A DNA stretch of 49,942 nt from an uncultured Gemmatimonadales bacterium (GTDB taxonomy: Bacteria; Gemmatimonadota; Gemmatimonadetes; Palauibacterales; Palauibacteraceae). Where the stretch lies: contig CAMYMV010000013.1 of the NCBI GenBank assembly GCA_947259585.1, positions 36,824-86,765 on the forward strand. The letters run 5' to 3'. How positions within the stretch are numbered: position 1 is the stretch's first letter; each line of letters starts with the position of its first letter. A program made the translations under genes and the position numbers. Below the pieces are notes generated by a model. It worked only from the letters and a program-made list of their open reading frames with translations, did no database searches and was not told where the DNA came from. This document shows, piece after piece, positions 31,907-40,771 of this stretch.

Positions 31907-33679
31907 TCAGAACCTCGACGCGGTGAGCTCCACATCGGCTCCTGACCACGCTTCGCGGAACCGGCCCTCCGCCTCGTCCGCCGCGGCGGCTTTCCCCTGC
32001 GCCCGCAGCGCCTGCGTGAGCCCGAACAGTGCCCAGCCGTTCTCGGGGAATCGCTCGAGATCCTGCAGGTAGACTTCCTCGGCTTCGGCCGGGAGCCCTG
32101 CCTCGAGAAGCGCGCGGCCGAGCGAGTGACGCACCGGAAGATACCAGAGGGGTGGCTCCTCGTAGATCATCCCGTCCTCGATCTCGGCTGCCGCGCGAAA
32201 GTGCTCGACCGCGGCCGCCGCGTCTGCGGTGCGGAGCGCGAGCTCACCCGCCAGGGAGTGCCGAGCGATCATGATGACGGCGTTCGGACCCTGCTCGTCC
32301 TCCGGGATCTCCTGCTCGGCCATGAGAAGATCGATCGCGTCGAGCTCGGCCGCCGCCTCCGCGCCCCGCGCCGTCGCGGCAAAGGCGATGCCGCGCGCGT
32401 AGTGGGCCATCGTGGTCGCCGTATGAAGATCCGATGCGGGCATCGGAGCTTCGAGCACGTCCTCCCAGCGACCGAAAGTCAGATGGGCGAGCTGCGGAAG
32501 GACAAGCACGGTCTGGATCCAGTAGATTTGCTCCGCCACGTCGTGCGGCACCTTGGGAGCCACCGTTCGGGCGGCATCGATCGCCTTCTCGCTCATGCCC
32601 GCCATCGTCGCGGCGAACCACATGAAGTGGTAGTTGTGCGGGTAGTAGGCGCTCGGATACAGGCCCACCGGTCCCTGATCCTGGATGTATCCCTCGTCCG
32701 CGTGCACGGCGTGCTCGTTCGCGCGGACCGCATCCGTGTAGCGGCCGACGCGGATGTAGATATGGCCGGGCATGTGGACGATGTGGCCGGCTCCCGGCAT
32801 GAGCGCCGCCAGTCGATCAGCGCACTCGACCGCGCGCTCCGGGAACGCCGCTTCCACGGAGTGGATGTAGTAGTGGCAGGCGCCGGGATTGTCGGGATCG
32901 AGCTCCAGCGCTCGAGTGAGCGACCCCACGATCTCGTCCGTGCTCGGCCGCGGCTCCTCCCCCTCCCAGTAGGCCCACGGGCTCAGGTTCATGAGCGAGG
33001 CGGCGTAGAGCGTGAGCACGTCGCCATCCTCGGGATGCGATTCGGCCGCGCCGCCCATCGCACGCGCGTAGGCCGAGTCGAGAGCGACCCGCTCCGCCTC
33101 CGGGTCGAGGCCGTAGCGCTGGGTAAGGGCTTCGATGAGGGCGCGCTCGCCGGCACTCGCGTCGTCGGCCAGCTCCAGCGCCCGCTGAGCTGCCGCGTAG
33201 GCCCTTCGCCCGCTCTCCGGGTCCATCGGCGCGTTGATGTTGTTGCCGGAGGCCAGCGCGATGCCCCACCAGCACATCGCACAGTCGGGATCGTAGCGGA
33301 GCGCCTCCTCGTAGGCGCGGATCGCCTCGGCGTGGTTGAACGCGTACTGGAGCCGCAGTCCCTGGTCGAAGTAGTCTCGGGCCTCGGACGAGCTCGTCGT
33401 GATCTCCCGGTGGTAGGCTCCGAGGTCATCGTAGAGCGTCACCGAGCCCGGCCGGCCCTCGACCGGCGCGGCGTAGCGCGCCACGAGCGTGGCTGCGTCC
33501 AGCTCGCCGGCCCCTGCTTCACCCGCCGATGGCGCGTCCCCCTCCTCTCCATCTCCCGCCGAACGATCCGCGCAGGCCGCCGCCAGGACAGCCAAGGAGA
33601 GAAAGACCGCTCCGGTCAGCCCTCCCAACACCGGACTGCGACGCTGGACGTCTGGCCCCGCCATGTCACCGAACTTCAT
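31907..33679 (-). CDS. TPR-repeat lipoprotein
   Basis: 590 residues from ATG 33679, with AGAGGAGA 8 bases upstream. The signal carries lipobox LAAAC then ADRSAGDGEEGDAPS, an acidic tether. The mature chain is a helical repeat protein, with TPR-like units at YFDQGLRLQYAFNHAEAIRAYEEALRYDPDCAMCWWGIAL, LYAASLMNL, LTRALELDPDNPGACHYYIHSVEA and YLQDLERFPENGWALFGLTQALRAQGKAAAADE (cited by motif only). HIVHMPGHIYIRVGRY and YYPHNYHFMWFA are His/Tyr-rich and conserved in this type of large secreted TPR protein. The role is unknown; such proteins scaffold extracytoplasmic complexes. It diverges from the pseudouridine kinase gene. Confidence 0.82.
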   Translation of the reverse strand: MKFGDMAGPDVQRRSPVLGGLTGAVFLSLAVLAAACADRSAGDGEEGDAPSAGEAGAGELDAATLVARYAAPVEGRPGSVTLYDDLGAYHREITTSSSEARDYFDQGLRLQYAFNHAEAIRAYEEALRYDPDCAMCWWGIALASGNNINAPMDPESGRRAYAAAQRALELADDASAGERALIEALTQRYGLDPEAERVALDSAYARAMGGAAESHPEDGDVLTLYAASLMNLSPWAYWEGEEPRPSTDEIVGSLTRALELDPDNPGACHYYIHSVEAAFPERAVECADRLAALMPGAGHIVHMPGHIYIRVGRYTDAVRANEHAVHADEGYIQDQGPVGLYPSAYYPHNYHFMWFAATMAGMSEKAIDAARTVAPKVPHDVAEQIYWIQTVLVLPQLAHLTFGRWEDVLEAPMPASDLHTATTMAHYARGIAFAATARGAEAAAELDAIDLLMAEQEIPEDEQGPNAVIMIARHSLAGELALRTADAAAAVEHFRAAAEIEDGMIYEEPPLWYLPVRHSLGRALLEAGLPAEAEEVYLQDLERFPENGWALFGLTQALRAQGKAAAADEAEGRFREAWSGADVELTASRF

Positions 33680-33891
33680 AATCTGTCTCCTCTGGTCTCG
33701 TCTCGAATCGGTTGCCGGGTGGCCGGGTCAACCGGTGGGCCTCTATCACTGACTTGCGGAAGAAACCGGGGATGCCGGACATCGCCGTCCTCGGCGTGAC
33801 CGGGCAAGGGACGAATGATGGCTCGGGGCAGTGGATGAGGGAAGGGCTCCGTCCGTTGCCCGACGGGCTCGCGCACGAGAGGATGGGGGAC

Positions 33892-34854
33892 ATGTCAGAG
33901 CCGGGTTCCTCCTCGATCGCTTGCGTCGGGGGCACGAGCATGGATCGCCGTGTCCAGACCTCCGGCCCGCTCAGGCCCGGAACGTCGAATCCGGTCGTTT
34001 CCGTCCTCAAGCCGGGGGGCGTCTCACGCAACGTGGCCGAGGCTCTTGCCCGGCTCGGGTGCGATGTCGCGCTCTTCTCGGTCGTGGGGGAAGACGAAGC
34101 CGGGCGGATGCTCCTGGGCGGCCTGGACGATGCCGGCGTGGACGTCGCCGGGGTCACCCGCTCCGCGCGCCACCCGACGGGCGCCTACACGGCAGTGCTC
34201 GGCCCGAGCGGTCGTCTCGAGTTCGGCCTCGCCGACATGGAGATCTTCGAGGAGGCTGACGCGACCTGGGCCGAAGGCCTCGCCCCGGCTCTGTCGGATC
34301 GCGGGATCTGGTTCGTCGATGCCAACCTTCCGGCCGCTACGCTCTCCGCGCTCGTCGCATCGAAGCCGGCCGGCACAACGGTGTTGGCCGATCCGGTGTC
34401 GGTGGCCAAGTCGGAGCGGCTGCGGCCCGTGCTCTCCGAAGTCGATGTGCTCTTCCCGGATCGACACGAGGCGGGCGCGCTCAGCAGGTTGCCGGCGGTG
34501 ACCAGCGAGGATCAGGTTGCGGGGGCGGCTGGGCGGATCCTGAAGATGGGCTCCGGCGCGGTGGTCGTCACGCTCGGCGCCGAGGGCGTCTTCGTGGCCG
34601 ATGAGGACCGATGCGAAGCGGTCCCGGCCATCGCGCCCCACGGGCCGCTCAGCGACGTGACCGGTGCCGGCGACGCTCTCGTCGCCGGCTACATCTTCGG
34701 CCTGTCTCGTAAGCGAAGCGGTCCGCTCCAGCTCGGCCTGGCGGCCGCCAGCCTCGCTCTCGAACGGGGCGGCAACCTGTCGATGCTCTCCGCCGACCGC
34801 GTGATCGAACGCGCTCGAGAGGATCGTGCAGACCAGCTCCGACGGTCGCCGTGA
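33892..34854 (+). CDS. psuK: PfkB-family kinase, probable pseudouridine kinase
   Basis: The ATG at 33892 is preferred over the open frame from 33712, since the core fold begins at SSSIACVGGTSMDRR and a GAGAGGATGGGGG stretch upstream serves as ribosome site. The 320-residue protein has the PfkB signatures: VGGTSMDRR near the start, GGVSRNVAEALARLG at about 43-57 and the C-terminal DVTGAGDALVAGY, whose Asp261 is the catalytic base. It phosphorylates a ribosyl-type substrate with ATP. The specific call as pseudouridine kinase rests on the next gene, which clearly encodes the matching glycosidase (22 bases downstream), as in the E. coli yeiC-yeiN pair. Confidence 0.85.
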   Translation: MSEPGSSSIACVGGTSMDRRVQTSGPLRPGTSNPVVSVLKPGGVSRNVAEALARLGCDVALFSVVGEDEAGRMLLGGLDDAGVDVAGVTRSARHPTGAYTAVLGPSGRLEFGLADMEIFEEADATWAEGLAPALSDRGIWFVDANLPAATLSALVASKPAGTTVLADPVSVAKSERLRPVLSEVDVLFPDRHEAGALSRLPAVTSEDQVAGAAGRILKMGSGAVVVTLGAEGVFVADEDRCEAVPAIAPHGPLSDVTGAGDALVAGYIFGLSRKRSGPLQLGLAAASLALERGGNLSMLSADRVIERAREDRADQLRRSP

Positions 34855-34876
34855 GCTCCCTCACAAGGAGCGGGAG

Positions 34877-35782
34877 TTGATCGACGTTCGTCCGGAAGTG
34901 GCGAAGGCTCTGGACCTTGGAGCCGCTGTGGTCGCACTCGAGAGCACCGTGATCTCGCACGGCCTTCCATCGCCGCGGAACCTCGAGGCCGCGGAGCGAA
35001 TGGAAGCAGCGGTGCGAGAAGAAGGTGCACTGCCCGCGATGGTGGCGGTGCTCCGAGGGTCGGTGGTTATCGGGGTCTCCGCCGAAGAGATCACCTCTCT
35101 GGCAGAGGGGGCGGGGATCGCCAAGGCGACCACGCGCGACCTGGCCGCGCTGACGGCATCGGGTTCGGCGGGCGCCACGACCGTGGCCGCCACGGCCTTT
35201 GCGGCTGGCCGCGCCGGCATCCACGTGATGGCCACCGGTGGGATCGGGGGCGTGCACCGGGGGGGCGAGCGAAGCATGGACATCTCGGCCGACCTGGCGG
35301 AGATCGGGCGCACGCCGGTCGCCGTCGTCTGCTCGGGCGCGAAGGCCGTTCTGGATCTCTCTCTCACACTCGAGGCCCTCGAGACACTGGGGGTGCCGGT
35401 GGTGGGGTACGGCACCGGCAGCTTCCCAGCCTTTTATGCGCGAAGCAGCGGCCTCGGGTTGGAGCATCGGGTGGACTCCCCCGAGGAGGCGGCCGCGCTC
35501 ATCGCGCGCCAGCGCCGGCTGGGCCTGCCGGGCGGGGTTCTGTTCTGCAACCCCCCGCCCGCCGAAACGGCCATGGATCCGGCAGAAGTGGAGGCGCTGG
35601 TGAGCTCCGCCGTCCGAGCCGCCGAGGAGAAGGGCCTCCGGGGAAAGGAGGTGACGCCGTTCCTGCTGGACCCCCTCGCCACGGAGAGTGCCGGGCGCAC
35701 GCTTGCGGTGAACCTCGCGCTCCTGGAAGACAACGCGCGCGTGGCCGCACGGATCGCCGCCAGCACATCGTCAATGGACTGA
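34877..35782 (+). CDS. psuG: Pseudouridine-5'-phosphate glycosidase
   Basis: The TTG at 34877 follows AAGGAGCGGGAG and gives a protein of 301 residues whose first residues align with E. coli PsuG (ISPEVQDAL / VRPEVAKAL). A GTG at 34826 in frame would overlap the kinase gene and is less likely. Signatures: VVALESTVISHGLPSP with the key Glu22, IAKATTRDL with the Lys expected to bind ribose, GATTVAATAFAAGRAGIHV, ATGGIGGVHRG, and PFLL near the end. The enzyme cleaves the C-glycosidic bond of pseudouridine 5'-phosphate to uracil and ribose 5-phosphate, using Mn2+. It works with the kinase upstream, so modified nucleoside from RNA turnover is recycled. Confidence 0.95.
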   Translation: MIDVRPEVAKALDLGAAVVALESTVISHGLPSPRNLEAAERMEAAVREEGALPAMVAVLRGSVVIGVSAEEITSLAEGAGIAKATTRDLAALTASGSAGATTVAATAFAAGRAGIHVMATGGIGGVHRGGERSMDISADLAEIGRTPVAVVCSGAKAVLDLSLTLEALETLGVPVVGYGTGSFPAFYARSSGLGLEHRVDSPEEAAALIARQRRLGLPGGVLFCNPPPAETAMDPAEVEALVSSAVRAAEEKGLRGKEVTPFLLDPLATESAGRTLAVNLALLEDNARVAARIAASTSSMD

Positions 35783-35796
35783 AAGGAGAGACTTGG

Positions 35797-37311
35797 ATGG
35801 CCTTCGAAGCTCCAAGCCTGTCGGATATGCGAGAGGTCGCGGGTCAGCTCGGCCTGGACCTGACGGACACCGACCTGGGGGAATTCCGCGAGCTCATGGC
35901 GGACGTCTTCGCGGCGTACGGGGCGGTCGACGCGATGCCGGACTTCCTGCCCGAGGTCCGGTATCCGCGCGAGCCGGGCCACCGGCCAACGGGCGACGAA
36001 AACCCGTACGGGGCCTGGTACGTGAAGACCACCGTCCGGGGCGCGCCGGAGGGTCCGCTGGCCGGCCGAACGGTGGTCCTCAAGGACAACATCTGCCTCG
36101 CGGGGGTCCCGATGGCGGGCGGCACCTCCATCCTCGATGGCTACGTGCCCGAGGTGGATGCCACGATCGTGACCCGAATCCTGGACGCAGGAGGCGTGAT
36201 CGTGGGGAAGGCGGTCTGCGAGAACTTCTGTGTCTCCGGTGGGAGCCACACGTGCGCCCAGGGGCCGACGCGAAACCCGCGAAACCCAGCTCACACCACC
36301 GGCGGCTCCTCCTCCGGCTCCGCGGCCCTCGTCGCGGCAGGCGAGGTGGAGATGGCGATCGGCGGGGACCAGGGCGGATCCATACGCCTGCCGTCCTCCT
36401 TCTCGGGGATCTACGGCATGAAGCCGACGCACGGCCTCGTCCCCTACACCGGAATCATGTCCATCGAGACCACCTTCGACCATGCCGGCCCCATGACGGC
36501 CAGCGTACACGACAACGCGTTGCTCCTCGAGGTCATCGCCGGTCCGGACGGGATCGACGGCCGCCAGAGGGGGATCGGCCCCGAAGCCTATACGGAGGCG
36601 CTCGGCGCTGGCGCGGCCGGGCTGAGGATCGCGGTCGTCAAGGAGGGCTTCGGCACGCCGACCTCCGAGCCGGAGGTGGACGCCAAGGTCCTGAAAGCTG
36701 CCGAGCGCTTCCGGGAGCTGGGCGCCGAGGTAGAAGAGGTGTCGATTCCCATGCACCCGGCAGGCGCCGCGATCTTCATCCCGATTGCAACCGAAGGCTC
36801 GGTGCGGCAGATGATGTGGGACTACGGCATCGGCCAAAACCAGCAGGGCCTCGCAGTTCTGAGCCTCCGCGACGCATGCGAGGGTTGGAGGGAGCGAACC
36901 GGAGAGCTCTCCGAGACGCTGCAGCTCTTCATGTTGATGGGCCAGTACGGTCTATGGCGCTACCGGGGGCGCTACTACGCGAAGGCGACCAACCTGAGGC
37001 GACAGCTTCGCGGGGCCTACGACGAGGTGCTCTCCGATTTCGACCTCCTCCTCATGCCGACCACGCCGATGGTCGCGCCGCCGTTGCCTCCACCCGACGC
37101 ACCCCGCGCGGTGGTGATCCAGCGCGGCCTCGAGATGCTCGTGAACACCCAGCAGTTCGACATCACCGGTCACCCGGCCATGTCTCTGCCCTGCGGGATG
37201 AGCGGCGAGCTGCCGGTCGGACTGATGCTCGTCGGAGGGCAGTACGAGGAGGGGACGATCTACCGCGCCGCCTGGGCGTTCGAGCAGTCGGAAGAGTGGC
37301 AGAAGATGTAA
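35797..37311 (+). CDS. Amidase signature family hydrolase
   Basis: 504 residues from ATG 35797 (AAAGGAGAGAC upstream), 14 bases after psuG and so probably in the same operon. The Ser-cisSer-Lys triad of the amidase signature family is visible: Lys96 in VVLKDNICL, the cis-Ser near 171-172 in TGGSSSGSAAL, and the nucleophile Ser195 in IGGDQGGSIRLPSSF. The GGDQGGSIR form matches the enantioselective amidase/ureidopropionase-like branch rather than GatA (usually GSDTGGSIR). A role in degrading the uracil made by PsuG (ureidopropionate or related amides) would fit the context but is inference; the substrate might be any carboxamide. It converges on the iron operon. Confidence 0.92.
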   Translation: MAFEAPSLSDMREVAGQLGLDLTDTDLGEFRELMADVFAAYGAVDAMPDFLPEVRYPREPGHRPTGDENPYGAWYVKTTVRGAPEGPLAGRTVVLKDNICLAGVPMAGGTSILDGYVPEVDATIVTRILDAGGVIVGKAVCENFCVSGGSHTCAQGPTRNPRNPAHTTGGSSSGSAALVAAGEVEMAIGGDQGGSIRLPSSFSGIYGMKPTHGLVPYTGIMSIETTFDHAGPMTASVHDNALLLEVIAGPDGIDGRQRGIGPEAYTEALGAGAAGLRIAVVKEGFGTPTSEPEVDAKVLKAAERFRELGAEVEEVSIPMHPAGAAIFIPIATEGSVRQMMWDYGIGQNQQGLAVLSLRDACEGWRERTGELSETLQLFMLMGQYGLWRYRGRYYAKATNLRRQLRGAYDEVLSDFDLLLMPTTPMVAPPLPPPDAPRAVVIQRGLEMLVNTQQFDITGHPAMSLPCGMSGELPVGLMLVGGQYEEGTIYRAAWAFEQSEEWQKM

Positions 37312-37345
37312 TCGAGCGGACGGCCACGGCGACGTGAGCCGGGGC

Positions 37346-37822
37346 TCAGACGGAGGGCCTCACGAGAAGATCGGCGGCGATCTCCGGATCGAGTGCGAGC
37401 TCGGTCTCACCGATTCTCACGACGCAGGCCGGCCGGCGTTGAATGAGGGTCACCTCCGCGCCGGCCACGATGCCGAAGACCGACAGCGTCCCGTAGCGGG
37501 CGCCGTTCCGCTCGCCCAGGCACACCACCGTGGCGGCTTCGCCGGGGGCGAGCGCGCTCACCGCCCGCACGTCGGGCGGCAGCCTCGCGGGCCTCATCGA
37601 GCGCGACAGGAGCTTCCTTAGCCATGACCTCCGGCGCGGCGCGTCCGGAAACTCGTACTCGCAGTTGGAGCAGCGGACGAGGTTGCACAGAGAGCCGAGC
37701 GGGCAGCCGTGGCCGCACAGGGTGTCATCCCGATCGAACTCGTATCCGCACATCGGGCAGGTGACCAGGGCACCCGGTGCCGCGGTCGGCGGCAACTCCG
37801 CCGCGCCTAGAGGGGGAGCCAT
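37346..37822 (-). CDS. FeoA-domain protein with N-terminal cysteine-rich zinc-ribbon-like region
   Basis: The ATG at 37822 overlaps the feoB stop (16 bases), giving 158 residues. Residues 85-156 are an SH3-like FeoA domain (ALAPGEAATVV, GARYGTLSVFGIVAGAEVTLIQRRPACVVRIG, cited by position). Residues 20-60 hold seven Cys: CPMC (22-25), Cys36, Cys40, Cys46 and CSNC (51-54), which look like a double zinc or iron site. Typical FeoA proteins are about 80 residues without such an extension. FeoA-type proteins help FeoB transport ferrous iron at the inner membrane. Here the gene follows feoB rather than preceding it, and the extra domain may sense metal or redox state; that is inference. Confidence 0.85.
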   Translation of the reverse strand: MAPPLGAAELPPTAAPGALVTCPMCGYEFDRDDTLCGHGCPLGSLCNLVRCSNCEYEFPDAPRRRSWLRKLLSRSMRPARLPPDVRAVSALAPGEAATVVCLGERNGARYGTLSVFGIVAGAEVTLIQRRPACVVRIGETELALDPEIAADLLVRPSV

Positions 37823-39843
37823 CGTCCGAGTCTGTACACGAGCCCGCCCACCAGGAAGGCGAACGGGAAGATGAACGCCGACATGCGGAGCGCGGCCTTC
37901 GTGCTGTGCTCGCGGGCGATCATCAGGAAGGTCGCGACGCAAGGCATGAACAGGGTGATCGTCACCATCGCGACGAAGATCTGCAGCTGCGAGAGAAGCG
38001 GCTCAGAGGCCTGCACGGCGTCGAGCACGTAGACGGCGCCGAAGTCCCGGCGCATGAAGCCCACCAGGAAGGCGTTGGACATCTCGGCCGGCAGCCCCAG
38101 CCAGCCGGCGATCAGCGGCTCTCCCGCTCTCGAGATCCAGTCCAGAAGCCGGAGCTTGTCCAAGACGAAGAGAACCGCCGTACCCACGACGAAGATCGGG
38201 ATCACCTCCTTCAGGTACCACTCCAGCCGACTGAGCGTCTTCACGATCACGTTCGAGAGCTGGGGGCGACGGATCGGAGGGATCTCCAGTATGAACTCGC
38301 TCGTCTCGCCCCCGAAGACGCGGGCGCTGAGCCAGCCCACGGCCAGCAGGATTCCCGCGACCAGGCCCAGCCACGCGACGGCACCCACCGGGGAGAGCGT
38401 CGCCATCATCGCCAGGAGCACGCCGAGCTGCGCCGAGCAGGGGACGGCGAGCGCCAGGAGCATGGTCGTCACCAGGCGCTCCTTGCGGGTTTCGAGGATC
38501 CTCGTGGTCATCGTGGCCATCGTCGCGCAACCGAGCCCCAGAATCATCGGCAGAACGGCCTTCCCGTTCAGGCCGATCCGGCGGAAGCTGCGGTTGAGCA
38601 TGATCGCCATCCGCGGGAAGTAGCCGGAGTCCTCGAGCATACTGAAGACGAGAAAGAAGGTGGTAACGATCGGCAGCACGATGGCGAAGGCGTAGCTGAG
38701 GGCCATCGTTATCGCCCCGTACTTTCCGACCAGGAAGTCGTGCAGGAAGCGGAAGACGCCCTGGATGGGGCTCAGGGTCGCGCCCGGAGGCATCGTGTAG
38801 TCCGGCACGATCGCCGTTTTTTCCAGGACGCCGATCTCTACCTCGTGAGCTGGCGAGAGGGGAAGGGCGATCGGCTGCACGATCAGCTCTCGCGCATGCT
38901 CGTGAGGGAAGGGCAGCACCTTGTCCGTAGCCTGAATGGCCAACGGGTTGAGTCGCTGGCTGAAGCCGCCTACCTCCAGCAGATCGACCAGAGAGCCGGC
39001 ACCGAACAAGCCCACGAACCAGAAGACCGCCAGCAGGACCGCGGCGAGGAAGAACAGCCCCTTCACGGGGTGCATCGCCCAGAAGCCGAGTCGCACCTTG
39101 AGGGACGGCCTCGCCGGAGGAGAGATCGAATAGGTCTCGGCGAGGATCTCCTTCACTCGCTCAAGGCGAACCCGGTTGGCCTCGTACGGGTCCGGGTGGG
39201 CCTCGGGCGGCACGACCGGTAGCGGCCTGACCGGTCGTGCTCGTCCCGATCCGTTGGTCCGCTCGGCCCCGTGCGGGCCCCCGTTCAGCGTGGAGGGTCG
39301 CGCCTCGGCCAACGCCGAGATCAGCTCAGCCGTGCCGCGATCCTGTGGAGCCACGGTCTCGACGACCGGGATGCCCAGGATCTCCGCGAGGCGAGCCGAA
39401 TCGATCCGCCCTCCACGTTCGTCGAGCTCGTCCAGCATGTTCAGGACGAGAAGCATCGGCCGCCGCAGCTCGACGAGCTGCAGGGTCAGAAGAAGCGCCC
39501 GCTGCAGGTTCTTCGCGTCGGCGACCTGAACCACGGTCGCGTCCGGGTTCTCTTGGAGGATGTCGATCGTGACGCGCGCGTCTTCGCTGCGTGCCACGAG
39601 ATCGTTGAGACCCGGCGTGTCGATGACGCTGGTCGTCTGGCCGTCGAAGCTTGCACGGGCCCGAACCACCTCGACCGTGGTGCCCGGGTAGTTCGAGACG
39701 GTGACGTACCTCTGGGTGAGGTTCCGGAACAGGACGCTCTTACCGACGTTGGGATTGCCGACGAGGAGTATCTGGCTCTCGTCGGCCCGTCCCTCTATCG
39801 GTGACTCGAGGGTGCTGTCGTCCTGTACCGCGCAGTGCGTCAC
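37807..39843 (-). CDS. feoB: Ferrous iron transport protein B (FeoB)
   Basis: 678 residues from GTG 39843. The N-terminal G domain has G1 GNPNVGKS (29-36), G3 DTPG (75-78) and G4 NMLD (135-138). A linker with Pro-rich sequence (RPVRPLPVVPPEAHPDP) joins it to a membrane core of several helices with the Gate motifs and conserved Cys (AVPCSAQLGVL, LFMPCVATF). It hydrolyses GTP and moves Fe2+ through the inner membrane. It is about 100 residues shorter than E. coli FeoB (773), mainly in the linker and C-terminal part; no FeoC gene is visible. It precedes the FeoA-like gene, which overlaps its end. A Fur-box-like operator with promoter lies about 50 bases upstream, so low iron should raise expression. 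Confidence 0.96.
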   Translation of the reverse strand: MTHCAVQDDSTLESPIEGRADESQILLVGNPNVGKSVLFRNLTQRYVTVSNYPGTTVEVVRARASFDGQTTSVIDTPGLNDLVARSEDARVTIDILQENPDATVVQVADAKNLQRALLLTLQLVELRRPMLLVLNMLDELDERGGRIDSARLAEILGIPVVETVAPQDRGTAELISALAEARPSTLNGGPHGAERTNGSGRARPVRPLPVVPPEAHPDPYEANRVRLERVKEILAETYSISPPARPSLKVRLGFWAMHPVKGLFFLAAVLLAVFWFVGLFGAGSLVDLLEVGGFSQRLNPLAIQATDKVLPFPHEHARELIVQPIALPLSPAHEVEIGVLEKTAIVPDYTMPPGATLSPIQGVFRFLHDFLVGKYGAITMALSYAFAIVLPIVTTFFLVFSMLEDSGYFPRMAIMLNRSFRRIGLNGKAVLPMILGLGCATMATMTTRILETRKERLVTTMLLALAVPCSAQLGVLLAMMATLSPVGAVAWLGLVAGILLAVGWLSARVFGGETSEFILEIPPIRRPQLSNVIVKTLSRLEWYLKEVIPIFVVGTAVLFVLDKLRLLDWISRAGEPLIAGWLGLPAEMSNAFLVGFMRRDFGAVYVLDAVQASEPLLSQLQIFVAMVTITLFMPCVATFLMIAREHSTKAALRMSAFIFPFAFLVGGLVYRLGRWLPL

Positions 39844-39884
39844 ACGCCCTTCCTTCCCGTCTACCCGGGGGTGCCGAAGCGAGC

Positions 39885-39913
39885 AGTTTAATCTAGTTGA
39901 GAACGATTCTCAA
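39885..39913 (-). promoter_or_regulatory. Candidate feoB promoter
   Basis: On the minus strand TTGAGA (39913-39908), 17 bases, then TAAACT (39890-39885), each matching four or more consensus positions. Transcription would start near 39877, about 35 bases before the feoB GTG. The -35 lies inside the Fur-like inverted repeat. Confidence 0.5.
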
Positions 39914-39915
39914 CT
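39895..39915. promoter_or_regulatory. Fur-box-like operator upstream of feoB
   Basis: A 9-bp inverted repeat with a 3-base centre, core GTTGAGAA-CGA-TTCTCAAC (39896-39914), plus one more flanking A/T pair. The pattern TTGAGAANNNTTCTCAA is a well-known Fur/iron-responsive operator form. It overlaps the -35 of the candidate feoB promoter, so iron-loaded repressor would block RNA polymerase. The regulator gene is not in the window. Confidence 0.75.
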
Positions 39916-40058
39916 CTGTCGGGAGAGGCACCCTCGAGGGTGTGGGGGATTTCCGTACGGGACGGATTCGCTCAACGGGGCGTGCGGGGAGAACGTCCGG
40001 TCGAATCTGGACCGGACCGCGGCGGGCTACAAGTGGAGGGGAGGTCCGCCGTGGACGG

Positions 40059-40496
40059 CTACTGCCTCGCCTCCACCGCGACCACGTAGCGAAGCTGGGA
40101 GTTCGAGATGTAGCCCATCGTTCCGTTGGGACCGTCGACGCGGATCATCCCGGACTGCTCGGGCACGAGCGAATCACCCGGGATCTGGTACGTGGAGTTG
40201 TCGTAGGTCTGAATCTCGAACCGTCGGGATGCGGTCTCGGAGATGTTCACCACGTAGACGATCTGGTGCTGCTGGACCGCGGCGACGACCTCGCCGTCGG
40301 ACTCCAGCACGATCAGCCCCATCTGGTTGTGCGCGATGCGGTCTGCCGTCACCCGGAAGGGCGTGTTCTGCTGGACCTTCACCTCGAACGTCGAGGGAGT
40401 GTCCTGTGCAGTATCCTGCGCCACCGCCGGCGCCAGTAGCGCTCCTGACAGGCACAGCAACGAGATTAGCGAGCCGAGCTTCCACGTGGTCTTCAT
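40059..40496 (-). CDS. Secreted protein of unknown function
   Basis: 145 residues from ATG 40496, with GGAGGC 4 bases upstream. A signal peptide (KLGSLISLLCLSGALLAPAV) is cleaved near AVAQ-DTAQD. The mature part is mostly beta-like, with two short repeating phrases ending in YVVNISE and YVVAVEA, and motifs VQQNTPFRVTADRI, IVLESDGEVVAAVQQHQ, SGMIRVDGPNGTMGYI. No known domain is recognised. It lies on the same strand upstream of feoB but 215 bases away and before the Fur-type promoter, so it is a separate transcript. It diverges from the mini zinc-ribbon gene. Confidence 0.78.
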   Translation of the reverse strand: MKTTWKLGSLISLLCLSGALLAPAVAQDTAQDTPSTFEVKVQQNTPFRVTADRIAHNQMGLIVLESDGEVVAAVQQHQIVYVVNISETASRRFEIQTYDNSTYQIPGDSLVPEQSGMIRVDGPNGTMGYISNSQLRYVVAVEARQ

Positions 40497-40771
40497 GGTG
40501 CCTCCGTTGACCTTCGGTCCTGGACCGGTGACCCGTAAAACGGCCCGCAAGGAAGGTGCCGATTCGCGGCTTCGCCGGTTTGCGTCGCCTCGAACGTCTC
40601 CTCACGACGGCCGTCACCCTCTCTACATACTGACGACGCAGTGATCGGGTGGTGCACACCCGCCCGGGGTCACGGCCTGGATCGAGCTCGGAACGGATCC
40701 TGTTCAGGCGGCTCGGCGTAGGGCCATATTCCCGGGCGGATGCGATCAACAGACCTCTACGAGGAGTCTAG

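Noticed and set aside
34826..34876. GTG start for psuG at 34826
   Set aside because: It would overlap the kinase gene by 29 bases and add residues without match to PsuG; TTG 34877 has AAGGAG and aligns with the family start.
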